Assembly (NCBI RefSeq): GCF_033473495.1
Contig: NC_088943.1
Coordinates: forward strand, 1,964,001 to 2,028,000
Source: Cercospora beticola
Taxonomy: Eukaryota > Ascomycota > Dothideomycetes > Mycosphaerellales > Mycosphaerellaceae
DNA length: 64,000 nt
Direction of reading: 5' to 3'
Positions 1 through 10,451 of this stretch are shown in pieces. Numbering within the stretch: the first letter of the stretch is position 1; every line of letters starts with the position of its first letter. Position numbers and translations under genes: made by a program. The notes beneath the pieces are model-generated. The model made no database searches. It saw only the letters and a list, made by a program, of their open reading frames with translations, and had not been told where the DNA came from.

Positions 1-83
1 CTGAAGCAACCAGCGTACGGGTTATCAGTAGGGCCACGCCAATACAGCGAACCCCATTCCGCCGGTTCTGGTGGTGGCGTGCC

Positions 84-275
84 TCAGTAGTCTTCGAAAT
101 TCCAGTAGTATGGGTATTGGCGCTTTCTGTGCTTCACAGCTGGGAGCTTGATGGTCTCATCCTCCGCGGTGACATCGCGCGCTTCGACGCTGTCCTCCAG
201 CCGCTCTATCTCCGGGGGCAATGGCAATGCGTTCAAGAGCGTCGCAAACGCAAGCGCAATGACAGCGACCTTCAT
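84..275 (-). CDS. Small secreted precursor with C-terminal dibasic-flanked Tyr-rich peptide
   Basis: This is an intronless 63-residue frame starting at an ATG. Residues 1-17 form a signal peptide (MKVAVIALAFATLLNA, then LPLPP). An acidic pro-region follows (about residues 21-48), then the basic stretch KHRKR at 48-52. The last 11 residues, QYPYYWNFEDY, follow directly on the KR pair. The layout of signal peptide, acidic spacer, Kex2-type KR site and short aromatic tail is that of a fungal secreted peptide precursor; release of the tail peptide is inferred. Gln directly after KR could cyclise to pyroglutamate. The core is present once, unlike the multi-repeat precursors of alpha-pheromone or ustiloxin-type peptides. 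The gene lies at the window edge, so partner enzymes could be missed. It could also be an ordinary small secreted protein. Confidence 0.55.
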   Translation of the reverse strand: MKVAVIALAFATLLNALPLPPEIERLEDSVEARDVTAEDETIKLPAVKHRKRQYPYYWNFEDY

Positions 276-2321
276 TCTGATTTAGCGACTGGACGTAGTG
301 CAAACACTACATGAATACCTCGAAAGTGATGGACGGAAGCTGGCGGTCTTGCTGGTGTTGGGACTCAGCTGAGTAAAGTTGGGGGCGACAGGCGTGACTT
401 CGCGGCATGGCCAGTGCTATCAAGTTTTCCAACGCAATCTGCGATGGTCCTCCGATCCCTGACCGAGGTGACAGATGAGAGCAGCAGGTTTGATGGTTGC
501 ATCTTTCGTTCACAAGAGCAGAATTTCCTATGCTAGATCTGGCATCGAGGCAACTGATGTTTCTATAGCATTGGCATATGTCAAGCAGTCAACTTTTGTT
601 TAGTCATTGTTGTGTCTTCACTCTAGGCTACCATAGCCCACACGGAGAGACTTGCATGATTAGATGGCCGGTAGAATGTACTGCCCTGCCTTCTTCTGTT
701 TTGCCGTACGTTGTATCATGCTTTCTTGGCACATACCACTTGCGATCAGATAGACAAGGGCTGCGGCCGCTCCGATGCTCTTGTACCGTTGTAGTGCCAA
801 CACTCGAGCCACAAATTGCAGATCATGCCCTGCTGATCTGCGTTCAATTCGTACAGCCTGCTCCACCGCGCGCGTACGCTTCCTCCGCATCTTGAGCTTT
901 GAGATGCACTTACTCGGGACACTCATCGATACAAAAGGGAATACGGACAATCTGGCAACATGCTTCTGCCATGCAGCCAACAAATGTTAGACAAATGCAG
1001 CTCTAGCACGCACACTCACTCACTGGGTCAAAGCTTTGGCGCCATCGTGAGTGTGAATTGCCAAATGGGGACGATGAGGAGCATTGGAGTAGGGCCCGAG
1101 GCCAAACAGCCCAAGCTCATTGGTGCGGTCTGGCTATATCCATGTCAACCAACATGGTACGATCCTCGATGCTCGGATCAAATGCGACGAAGCAAAGAGA
1201 CATAGCGCTTGTGGGGAAACGACCAAGCTTCCACAGTGCATGATTCAAGTAATTGTTTCGGGGGAATACCAAATCTGGTCGGATCGAGACCGGAACAGAA
1301 TTTTCCGGAATGGGGTCTTGTGGTCGATTGTGTCGTGCAATAACTGTCTGGGAGTTCTGGTACAGTAGTCTCTCCAGCATTCTTGGTGGTACATTGGCAT
1401 TGGTTCACAGTAGTTCCTGCGGAAGCAGGGTAGTGCTGACGTGGTGCGGTGAAGTCCTCGGCAATAATAATCTCAGCCAATTGCCCGACCTTGTGAAGAC
1501 ACCTTGGATGTGATTCGCCGAATACGGGCGACGAAGGCCATCGTGTTGGGCTGTAGGTCTAGAACACCATCTTAATGGGGAAGTTCGGTCAGCAATAACC
1601 CCTTCCGGTTACCAACAACACCCGAGTCGCCTGACGCCGACTCTTTGTAGCATATGCATAATTAAGCAAAATCTTCAGTCAAACAAGCTTTTGCAAAATG
1701 AGTCGAACCATCAGAGCAAGGTAGACACTCTTGGCGTCGGCCACAATGTACTGACCACAAACAGCGGAAGCACACCGTTGCTTCGAACTCTATAGTATGG
1801 TTCAGTCATTAGTACGGGGCATCCCTGTGTCCAGTCGATACCCAGTTTTCGAACGGAGACGATGGACTGTTGGCCATCTCCACGCTGGGCCCTCACGATG
1901 TTCACAATCATACAATAACCAATGCCGCAGTTTGAACGGAGACGGCAGGCGATCGATATGAATAGGGTGCTTGAGTCCAAGATCATTCGGTATGCACAGA
2001 AGACTCGTTGCTTTTACTCGGCCGGATCGATCGATTTCCAACGCGAAAAATCTACAGTATCACTCATCAGATGTGGCCCAGACGTTGATGAAGGCGGATC
2101 TAGCAGTGGGAAAGAGCTTTGATCCTCGGTGCTTGGGCACAAATGGTCTGAGGCCGTGGAGACTAAGACCATCGACTGTTGCTCGTAAAAGATTAGTGAA
2201 CATTGTGTTGGTCAGGAATCCAGAGAGGGCTTTAAGAATGAACATGAAGACGCTCCAAGTTTCTCAAAATCCGCAAGATTCATTACCCAGCAAGCGAGGG
2301 GAAAGTCTCCGTGAAAAGATC
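276..2321. other. Intergenic stretch without a supported gene
   Basis: About 2 kb with ordinary base composition. The short open frames on both strands overlap one another, lack recognisable domains, and show no splice-joined continuation. I see no RNA gene, repeat or element edge here. Confidence 0.5.
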
Positions 2322-2857
2322 ATGTACATCTTACCCATGCTATCCGCTGCTCTCGCTACGCTCTGCGCTTCGAGCTGTGCTCAAAGCGACCCAGCAGACG
2401 ATTTCTTGGACCCGACCACAGCCACCCCTATCGGCGATTGTTCTAATCAACAGTGGCTCGACAATGAAGTGAGTCCTACCCATCACAAGACTTGGTGTGC
2501 TCATTGGCTGATCGCAAATTCCGAAGTGTCCATGGGGGCAATCGTGCTGTGTATACTCGACTTTCATCATCTTCGAACAACCAGCGTGCTGCAATACGCT
2601 GGAGGACAACTGCTGTAACTCCGAGCTCACGCACTGGACTATTTCGCCATGCACTGATTTCGAAGATCCAAATAAGGATTATGTGAGTAATCGACCTTCA
2701 CAGCATTGTTCATGTCTGTGCTCGAACTGACAGAATCGCTACATAGTGTGATCCGAAGCCGGACCTGCCCCCAGAGAACACAAAATGTTGTGTTGAGACG
2801 CGTCGCGTCGATGAAGAATATTATTGTTGTGTACCAGGTGAGCCAGATTGCTGTTGA
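2322..2857 (+). CDS. Cysteine-rich secreted protein, module copy 1
   Basis: Three-exon model: 2322-2468, 2527-2682 and 2747-2857, giving 137 residues. Both introns are GT-AG (58 and 64 bp) and lie between codons. Exon 1 encodes a signal peptide (MYILPMLSAALATLCASSCA) and a short linker. Exons 2 and 3 encode a domain with six vicinal CC pairs (SCC, ACC, NCC, KCC, YCC, DCC) and 15 cysteines, ending ...GEPDCC followed by TGA. The same exon pair, with the intron at the same place and phase, recurs at 3158-3517, which supports the model and shows a local duplication. The family was not recognised. The density of disulphides suggests an extracellular protein or effector-like role (inference). Reading past the stop by use of the GT at 2838 cannot be excluded, which would fuse both copies into one gene. 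Confidence 0.6.
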
Positions 2858-3157
2858 CAGGAGGACAGCTTTGTGCAAAGCTTTCCGCATGCGAGGGAGC
2901 GGCTTATTTCGTCATTACTGAACTTTTCACTTCCAATGTGAAAGAAGTCTTTGCTCCTGCAAAATGGCATAGTTCCCTGCGAATACCAAGGCGAGTCGGG
3001 TTCTGTTCCACGCAAAGTGCAGCAGTCGAAGTATGCAAGAAATCTTGGGCCCCAATACTGTCGTGGCAGGTGGCCTCGGTTGCTACGTATCGCGCGAGTG
3101 ACCTTCGATCAGCTTTGTCAGTGCAACGTAGCAGAAGGTTCTGATACCACGCTGGAA

Positions 3158-3517
3158 TGCTTGGTTGCACCCATGCCTCTCTCCTGCTGTCTCTTCTCGA
3201 CATACTTTCTCCTTGAGCAGCCAGCTTGTTGCGACACATTCGGGGACAACTGCTGTGGTTCGGAGACCAGATATTACGAATTCTCCTCATGCACTATAGA
3301 CGAGGATCCCAATGGAGATTTCGTGAGTGTCGAAGCGTAGGGTGATATGTGTCTCATGGCCAGAGCATATGCTGATGGAAACGCTATGCAGTGCAGGCCT
3401 GGGCTGCCACCTAAAGTGAACGATCCGACAAACACGGTATGCTGTGTGGCACGCAAGGACGCAGCCTCAACGACGTTCTGCTGTGCACCCAGTGACGAAG
3501 ATTGCTGTGACGAGTAG
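3158..3517 (+). CDS. Cysteine-rich module copy 2 (5' end unresolved)
   Basis: Two exons are clear: up to 3322, then 3392-3517 after a 69 bp GT-AG intron, ending ...DEDCCDE and TAG. They align residue by residue with exons 2 and 3 of the gene at 2322-2857. The shared elements are the CC pairs (SCC, ACC, NCC, VCC, FCC, DCC), the EQPACC stretch, the GDNCC/EDNCC stretch and the DEDPNGDF/DFEDPNKDY exon end. No exon encoding a signal peptide was found for this copy. The frame is open upstream to 2951 without a stop, so the module may be the second half of the same gene, a separate tandem gene with a missed first exon, or a decayed duplicate. The start given is the first aligned cysteine codon, not a proven initiation site. 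Confidence 0.45.
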
Positions 3518-4387
3518 TGAGTGCTCGGCAATCACCTTCCGTGCTATAAGGATTAATCAAAAATGGAACAGCGCGCAAGCACTTTCCGACCTGGATTTAG
3601 TCCATACACAACTCTTGTCATCGGATAAAATCCCCGTGCGTGGCCTGGGCGAGGAATTTCTTCCTGCAGATAGGAACGCCTCGAGAGTAAGCATGTCTTC
3701 GTGGCGGGACGATCTGCGCCTCCACGCTTCATATTATTGCAGTTTCTGTTCCACACAAACTATGGCAACCCAATCATGAAAGTAGTCCTGGGCACCTCAA
3801 ACAAGGTGAATAGGTTTGTTCTTGCAATGAAAATTTTGAGATAAAACTCCAGAAAAGCTCATGGAAGAGAAGGAGCTTTCTGAGAGGACTGTATTGCGGA
3901 TTTGGAACGTCGACAACTTTTGCGTTCGACTTTCAAGGTCTCATGGAGGCGGGAAAAGGAGATGGAATGCTGTCATGTCCGATGAAGACAGGATGTCTGC
4001 TGTGCTGGAGGTTGAATAGAAGCTCGCAGGCCCACAGCGGACGTAAGACTACGAGCGGTGCGGAGGGATTCAAGACACGGTACAGCGGAAATAAACAGTG
4101 ATGTTGAAGTCGTGATACGTAGGAGATGAAGTCAAAGAAGTGTAAAGCAGAACGACGAAGCTGAAGAAAAGTCGGCTTCGGGCGGAGGTGCGGAGGTGAG
4201 ATCCCAGCCACAAGTCTCGGCACATGTGCGCCACAGCTGAAACTCTTCGTCTGTGCTCTGGCATCCGAATGAAGTAAAGTGACGGCCACCCACCAGATGC
4301 CACGATACGATAGATACTGATGCTCGTAATTCGAGATGCAAACTCCAATCGGTCGCCCAAGTGGCGGTTGTGCAATACACCAAAACC
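3518..4387. other. Intergenic stretch without a supported gene
   Basis: It lies between the duplicated cysteine-rich modules and the 3' end of the HET-domain gene. Only short overlapping frames are present. A further weak exon after 3517 (GT at 3518, AG near 3570) was considered but has no matching motif. Confidence 0.45.
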
Positions 4388-6340
4388 CTAATCACCACTC
4401 GCCGCAACTGCAGCTTCAATGGGAATCGAGTGCCGCCACTTTACCTGTCGCTTCCGATTGATGTTGTGAAGATGTCGCACTGTGCAATTCTTTCGGCATG
4501 GTGGTAGCGACTCCAGGTAGCGCAAAATTGCGTCATATTTTCGCTGAGCAATGAATAATGGTCTAGCTGTTCTCACTGCACGAGGGCTTTCGTGGGTTGA
4601 ATCCTGTTTCTTGGAGTTTTCACCCACTCGGACCTTGAGCTCACGGTCGAAATGACACCAATTTAGCTCTACCTCGCCCCTCAGATTGGTCCACAGTCGA
4701 CCCAGCCGCGCCATTCGATCAATCTCGAATACCACTCGATCATAAGTATCTCGACCAACGAGCAGATCCTGAGCGAAGAGCATGAGGAGGTCGTTGCCCG
4801 ACACTCGAAGTTCTGCTCTATGGCTCAGTGGCGCCTCTAGGGGGTCGCAGATGATTCCTTGGCCGACGATACTGCAGATCTTGCTATCGAGACCGGCTCG
4901 GAGAACCAGGCAGAAGCTTCCGGTACACGGTGAGATTTCCTCGAGAAACATGAGTAGATCCCCTGGAAGGGCGTCGTGGCATACAAGGCCTACTACTTTC
5001 TGTTCTCGACACAGTGCTTGGGGAACCACGTTGGGGGGTTGCAGTTGGGCTCGACAGGCTTGAAAACCGAAGTCTTTTATCGTTTCGATCAAGGTCGAGA
5101 GGTCAATGTTGAAATCACGCTCGTGAACATTGAGACAGTACTTCTTCCTCAAGTTGTGCGTAGAATCCCATTGCGATATTTCCAGCCTATCGTTCTGGTC
5201 GTTGTCGATGACGCAGATTCTTGCCAAAAGACGACAAGATACAGTTGCTGCACCTGCTCGGGAGCTCTCGGGGTGCGACTTCTGATTTGAGCGTACGAGT
5301 CCTCGAATCATCTCATCGTGCATATCTACGTTCAACATACTGCACAGCTCTCGCGCCTCGGTCATGTTCTGGCTTCGGTGTATTACCGCTCCTGCCAACG
5401 ATGCTCTCGATCGCGTATAATCAGGCTCCAGGAGGCGCCCGTGCTCGCGCCAATTGTAGAGGGCGATTGTGCCATATATGCGGTCCCGAACGTCTGTACA
5501 CTGAAATTGTGCGAGCTCGGCGAATCTGTGACATGCTGACATGGTACTCAGATGAGCATGCAATGGTATGTCGAACCCAAAGCTGCTAAATGTCAACGAG
5601 CACTCCGCTCTATGCCACAAATTTTCGAGGAAGACTCTCGATAATGTTACCGGACCACATAGAATACTACACTCTGCAGCCAACTTGAACTCTTGTACAA
5701 TCCAGAGCCGATTCCAGTATGGCCGATTGAGGAAGGCATCGCACGCCGCGTGAAATTGCCACAGGGGCAGGGGAGGGTAGTCATTCGATTTCGCGCCTCT
5801 CATCAGCAGATCGTGGTACTCTTCGGCCGTAGCGGGTTCGTATAAGAATTCGGAGGCTTTGCTTCCCTCCTTCCATCTGTTGGGCATCCTATGTGTTCGA
5901 TCTGATGAAATGTCTTGTACAAGAGATTCAGGCCAAAGCGAGTCAATGGTTTGAATATCGCTCGTTCCCATGCCAATGCAACAAAGTACACGCTGTGCGG
6001 ATGCGAAGATGGTCCCCATTCTCTTGACTTGATGGCCCTTTTCCGTCAGATCCTCCTGATTCATGGAAAGCGAGTCGATCCAGACCCAAGATGCACCATG
6101 ATGGAAACGAGCTTGCCACAGTGCATCGCGGCAGTTCGGCCGAACAAGTCGGGAGGCGCCATCGATGAAGACTTCTCGCAGAGGATCCTGAGAGCCCCAC
6201 GTATATGAGATGGCAAAGTATTCTGGTGCGTCACTCTGATCGAAGATGCGCATGTCCAGCTTGAGAGTGTCATCATCTTCCCCTGCGTGCAGCCAAAGAA
6301 GGCGGAATTGTCTGTCGGGGTCTCGTAGGGACTCCATCAT
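4388..6340 (-). CDS. HET-domain protein (heterokaryon incompatibility family)
   Basis: Intronless frame of 650 residues from an ATG at 6340 (a second ATG follows at 6337). The N-terminal third carries the HET signature in order: YFAISYTWGS near residue 42, RPNCRDALW near 69, and WVWIDSLSMNQED near 87 followed by HQVKRMGTIFASAQRVLCCIG. The stretch RPYWNRLWIVQEF near residue 209 is also typical of the family. The remaining C-terminal part has no NACHT, WD or ankyrin repeats that I can see. HET proteins act in the cytoplasm and trigger cell death when incompatible strains fuse; many family members have unknown partners. No frameshift or internal stop was seen, so the gene looks intact. Confidence 0.9.
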   Translation of the reverse strand: MMESLRDPDRQFRLLWLHAGEDDDTLKLDMRIFDQSDAPEYFAISYTWGSQDPLREVFIDGASRLVRPNCRDALWQARFHHGASWVWIDSLSMNQEDLTEKGHQVKRMGTIFASAQRVLCCIGMGTSDIQTIDSLWPESLVQDISSDRTHRMPNRWKEGSKASEFLYEPATAEEYHDLLMRGAKSNDYPPLPLWQFHAACDAFLNRPYWNRLWIVQEFKLAAECSILCGPVTLSRVFLENLWHRAECSLTFSSFGFDIPLHAHLSTMSACHRFAELAQFQCTDVRDRIYGTIALYNWREHGRLLEPDYTRSRASLAGAVIHRSQNMTEARELCSMLNVDMHDEMIRGLVRSNQKSHPESSRAGAATVSCRLLARICVIDNDQNDRLEISQWDSTHNLRKKYCLNVHERDFNIDLSTLIETIKDFGFQACRAQLQPPNVVPQALCREQKVVGLVCHDALPGDLLMFLEEISPCTGSFCLVLRAGLDSKICSIVGQGIICDPLEAPLSHRAELRVSGNDLLMLFAQDLLVGRDTYDRVVFEIDRMARLGRLWTNLRGEVELNWCHFDRELKVRVGENSKKQDSTHESPRAVRTARPLFIAQRKYDAILRYLESLPPCRKNCTVRHLHNINRKRQVKWRHSIPIEAAVAASGD

Positions 6341-6973
6341 TGCGGAACCAGATTGAGAGACTTACGGAGAAGCCAGGCAGCAGAGGAGGGCATTTCGAGA
6401 TGAGCTATCTGTGAAGGAGCAGTGTCGGATGGTCAGCAGTTCCTCCCACCTGCAGCTATTGTGGCGCGGCGAACCGCCAAGCAAGAACTGCCACCGTAGT
6501 TGAAGGCAGCCCGACGTGTTGATGACGGCGGCACGAACGTCGATTATCTGGCGTCCGAATTTGTTGACGCAGCCATCCTGTACTCACAACGATAGGGAGA
6601 ACACTTGGGATGAGCAGCCATGTTGAATGGGGGCTCGTCTGCTTGCCCGTTGATCCATGCCTGCCTGCTGCATGTGCGTCAATTCCATTGTTCGTGTAGC
6701 AACGAATTGCAAAGGACGCGGTGCCAGGGAGTGTTTTTTGATGGTATCGTCCGGAGGTTGAATGCGGGACGGAGGTGGGGGGCGCGGAGAAGGGAGCGGC
6801 GTTGTCGGAGGTGAGGCAAAGCTCAGATCGGGCACGGATCCCGCCACGCATCAAGCATTCATCGCATCGACATCGCGTATCATGAATTGTCGATGCCGCA
6901 GACGTGTTTGAAGTGTTTGCCTTTCATTCTTCCCTGATTCTTGCCTGTATTACTACTCCTGTACAGTTCCAGC
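6341..6973. other. Divergent intergenic region, HET gene and aminopeptidase
   Basis: About 630 bp shared by two divergently transcribed genes. It must contain both promoters. No clear TATA or CAAT element could be singled out. The frames on either strand show no domain. Confidence 0.4.
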
Positions 6974-9930
6974 ATGTCCCTCCGCTCGGCGGCACGTAAA
7001 GCCGCAGTCGGCCTGAGGACCCCCACCACACACTCGACTCACCTACCCACTTCGCTCCTGCCCACGAGATCGTACCTGACCGCATCCACGGCATCTGCAT
7101 CTCGAATACAGCCGCAGCTATCCTTCCGCCACCTCACACCGCCTGACCCGGTCCTCCGCTCTCCCTCACGCTTCCAACGCTTTCCTCGACACACGCCCGC
7201 CTACCAACGATACTGCTCCAGTCGACGCTCCGCCATGTGTCGCAAGGAAGCTGACACGGCCGACGCCAACATGGACATCTCCAAGGGCCGTGAGGTGCTG
7301 CCCAAGAACGTTAAGCCATTGCACTACAACGTCACACTCGAGCCCAACTTTGAGACATTCAAGTATGAAGGCACAGTCGAGATCGAGCTGGACGTCGTCG
7401 AGGATACCAAGTCGATATCTGTCAATGCATTGGAGCTGGACATCAAGGAGACCAAGATAGAGGCAGGAGGTCAGACCATCACATCTTCTCCTACACTCTC
7501 CCACGATGAGGACAGTCAGACCACCAAGATCGACTTTGACCAGACCATTCCTGCGGGACAGAAGGCGAAGCTCATTCACAAGTTCACCGGATCGCTGAAC
7601 GACAACATGGCTGGCTTTTACCGATCTTCATACAAGGGACCAAATGGCGAGGACAAATACATTGCCACAACACAAATGGAGCCGACAGACTGCAGACGAG
7701 CATTCCCGTGCTTCGACGAGCCTGCATTGAAGGCCACTTTTACCGTCACTCTGATTGCAGACGAGAAATTGACATGTCTGAGCAACATGGATGAGTCGGG
7801 CACGAAAAAGCTGGACAATGGCAAGAAGGCAGTTACTTTCAACAAGACACCTCTCATGTCGACATATCTGCTCGCCTTCATCGTTGGAGAATTGCAGGTG
7901 GTCGAGACCAACGACTTCCGTGTACCTGTGAGAGTGTTCTGCACTCCGGACAAGAACATTGAGCACGGCCAATTCTCCTTGAAGCTGGCCGCCCAGACTC
8001 TTGCTTTCTACGAGAAGGAATTCGACAGCAAGTTCCCGCTACCGAAGATGGACATGGTTGCCATTCCCGATTTTGCCGCTGGTGCTATGGAGGTATGTTC
8101 CAACTTTTCGTCCACATATTCTGCATTGACTTACAGCTAACACTGCTGCAGAACTGGGGTTTGGTCACATACCGTGTTGTCGATCTTCTCCTCGATGAGA
8201 AGCATGTCAGCGCGTCCACCAAGCAGCGCGTGGCAGAAGTCGTCCAACACGAGCTGGCTCACCAATGGTTCGGCAATCTCGTAACGATGGATTTCTGGGA
8301 CGGTCTGTGGCTCAACGAGGGTTTTGCGACATGGATGTCTTGGTACTCTTGCAATGTCTTCTATCCAGAGTGGAAAGTGTGGGAAGGGTATGTCACGGAT
8401 AACCTCCAATCAGCCCTTGGACTGGACTCGCTCCGAAGCTCGCACCCAATCGAAGTACCGGTGAAACGAGCCGACGAAATCAATCAGATCTTCGACGCCA
8501 TCTCCTACTCGAAAGGATCTTGTGTCATTCGCATGGTATCGAAGCATCTTGGGGAAGATGTCTTCATGGAGGGCATTAGGCGATACTTGAAGAAGCACGC
8601 TTATGGCAACACCACAACAGGCGATCTCTGGGCAGCTCTGAGCGATGCCAGCGGAAAGGACGTTGAGCGAATCGCCGACATCTGGACCAAGAACATTGGT
8701 TTCCCTGTGGTGACTGTCACTGAAGATGCCAAGAACAGCAAGATCCACGTCAAGCAGAACCGCTTCCTGCGCACGGCTGACGTGAAGCCTGAGGAAGACC
8801 AGACTCTTTACCCAGTGTTCCTTGGTCTGAGGACAAAGAATGGCGTTGACGAGGAGCTCACGTTGAACAAGCGCGAGGCAGACTTCACGGTCCCGGATCT
8901 CGACTTCTACAAGCTGAACGCGGACCACTCTGGCATCTACCGTACATCCTACCCTGCAGAACGGTTACAGAAGCTTGGTCAGAATGCTAAGGCAGGTTTG
9001 CTGACAGTCGAGGACCGAGCAGGCATGATTGCAGATGCTGGTGCTCTTTCAGCTGCCGGATACCAAAAGACAGATGGCTTGCTTTCACTTTTGAAGGGGT
9101 TCGACAAGGAACCTGACATGGTGGTGTGGGACGAAATTACTGCTCGTATTGGCGCCCTCCGCTCGACCTGGATTTTTGAGGATGAGAAGATCAAGGAGGC
9201 ACTCAAGGCCTTCCAGCGTAACCTATCTAGCCAGAAGGCTCACGAGCTGGGCTGGACATTCACTGGAAACGAAGGACACATCGAGCAGCAGTTCAAGGCA
9301 CTCATGTTCGGCAACGCTGCATCTGCCGGCGATGAGGAGACGAAGAAAGCGGCATACGACATGTTCGGCAAGTTCGTTGCAGGTGATCGTGCTGCGCTGC
9401 ACCCCAACTTGCGCGCTTCAGTCTACGCGATTGTGCTGCAGTACGGTGGTAAAGCTGAATACGACGCCCTCGTCAAAGAGTACGAGACGGCCACTTCATC
9501 CGATGAGCGCAACGCAGCTCTTCGCTCGCTCGGCCGCGCGCGCGATCCGGAACTCATCCAACGTACACTGGCATACTCTATCGGCAAGCATGTCAAGGAA
9601 CAAGACATCTATCTGCCGCTCGCCGGCCTCCGCGCCCATCAAGAAGGTATCGAAGCATTCTGGGCATGGATGAAGGAAAACTGGGATCTGCTCAAGGAAA
9701 AGATGCCACCGTCGTTCACTTTGCTCGGATCTGTCGTCTCGATGGCGACGAGCTCGTTCACCAGGGAAGATCAGCTTCGTGACGTGGAGAAGTTCTTCAA
9801 GGGCAAGAGCACCAAGGGCTTTGACCGCAACCTTGCGCAGTCGTTTGATGCGATCAAGGCGAAGATTGGCTGGCTGCAGAGAGACAAGGCGGCAGTGGAG
9901 AAGTGGTTGAAGGATGAGAAGTACTTGTAG
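6974..9930 (+). CDS. APE2: M1-family zinc aminopeptidase (Ape2/Aap1 type)
   Basis: Two exons, 6974-8092 and 8152-9930, separated by a 59 bp intron (GTATGT...GCAG), give 965 residues. The intron falls inside the exopeptidase motif: GAME ends exon 1 and N begins exon 2 (GAMEN, residues 370-374). The zinc site HELAH is at 406-410, with the third ligand Glu at 429 (HEXXH-X18-E). The protein removes N-terminal amino acids from peptides. Residues 1 to about 90 are rich in Arg, Ser and Thr without acids (MSLRSAARKAAVGLR), which looks like a mitochondrial presequence. An in-frame ATG near residue 89 (MCRKEADTADANMD) or the one following could give a cytosolic form, as known for related yeast enzymes; this is inference. 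The open frame reaches 6941 only through a TTG, so ATG 6974 is preferred. Confidence 0.93.
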
Positions 9931-10451
9931 GATGGGCGCATCCTGGCACCGAAGACTCCACATGCCGCCATATGGTACGGCGTGAGCACTTATCTGTTTG
10001 GCTCCTTTGGCGCCTACGCCTGAGACGGATTACCAAGCGATGCACATCTTGCTGCATGTGAGCTGATCAAGGTACCACACAGCTGCTTGAGCATTGTCAA
10101 TCAAGGTGTTGAAGCCCACAAAAAGTGCGATTGATGTAAAAGCGAAAATAGATGTCGTGAAAAAATTACGATAGACGCAATATAGCATTGTCGGCCATTG
10201 ATCTCGAGCAAACCGCATGCGACCTTGCTGCCATGGCACCAAGAACGCACACACTGATTTCGACTCATGCACGGCTTACGCTGCACGTCAGAGGATTCAT
10301 ACCGCTCGCCGTGCTCCGCGAGTCAGCGTCAAATAGACTATGTTCCTTCTGGCGTCGTGGTCAATTCGACATCATCATGGCCCCGATTGGCCCCACTTCT
10401 CTCAGCCACCCTCGTGGAGAGAGCTGAACCACACCTCTCAACCTCGGAGCC
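9931..10451. other. Intergenic stretch, aminopeptidase to DUF427 gene
   Basis: About 520 bp between two genes on the same strand. It holds the aminopeptidase 3' end and the next promoter. No gene, repeat or RNA was seen. Confidence 0.45.

Noticed and set aside
2838..2863. Very short intron removing the stop of the first cysteine-rich copy (GT 2838 to AG near 2860)
   Set aside because: At about 25 bp it is below the workable intron size, and the DCC ending is conserved between both copies as coding sequence.
6941..6973. Upstream extension of the aminopeptidase frame
   Set aside because: The first codon is TTG. ATG 6974 starts a typical presequence, so the extension was dropped.
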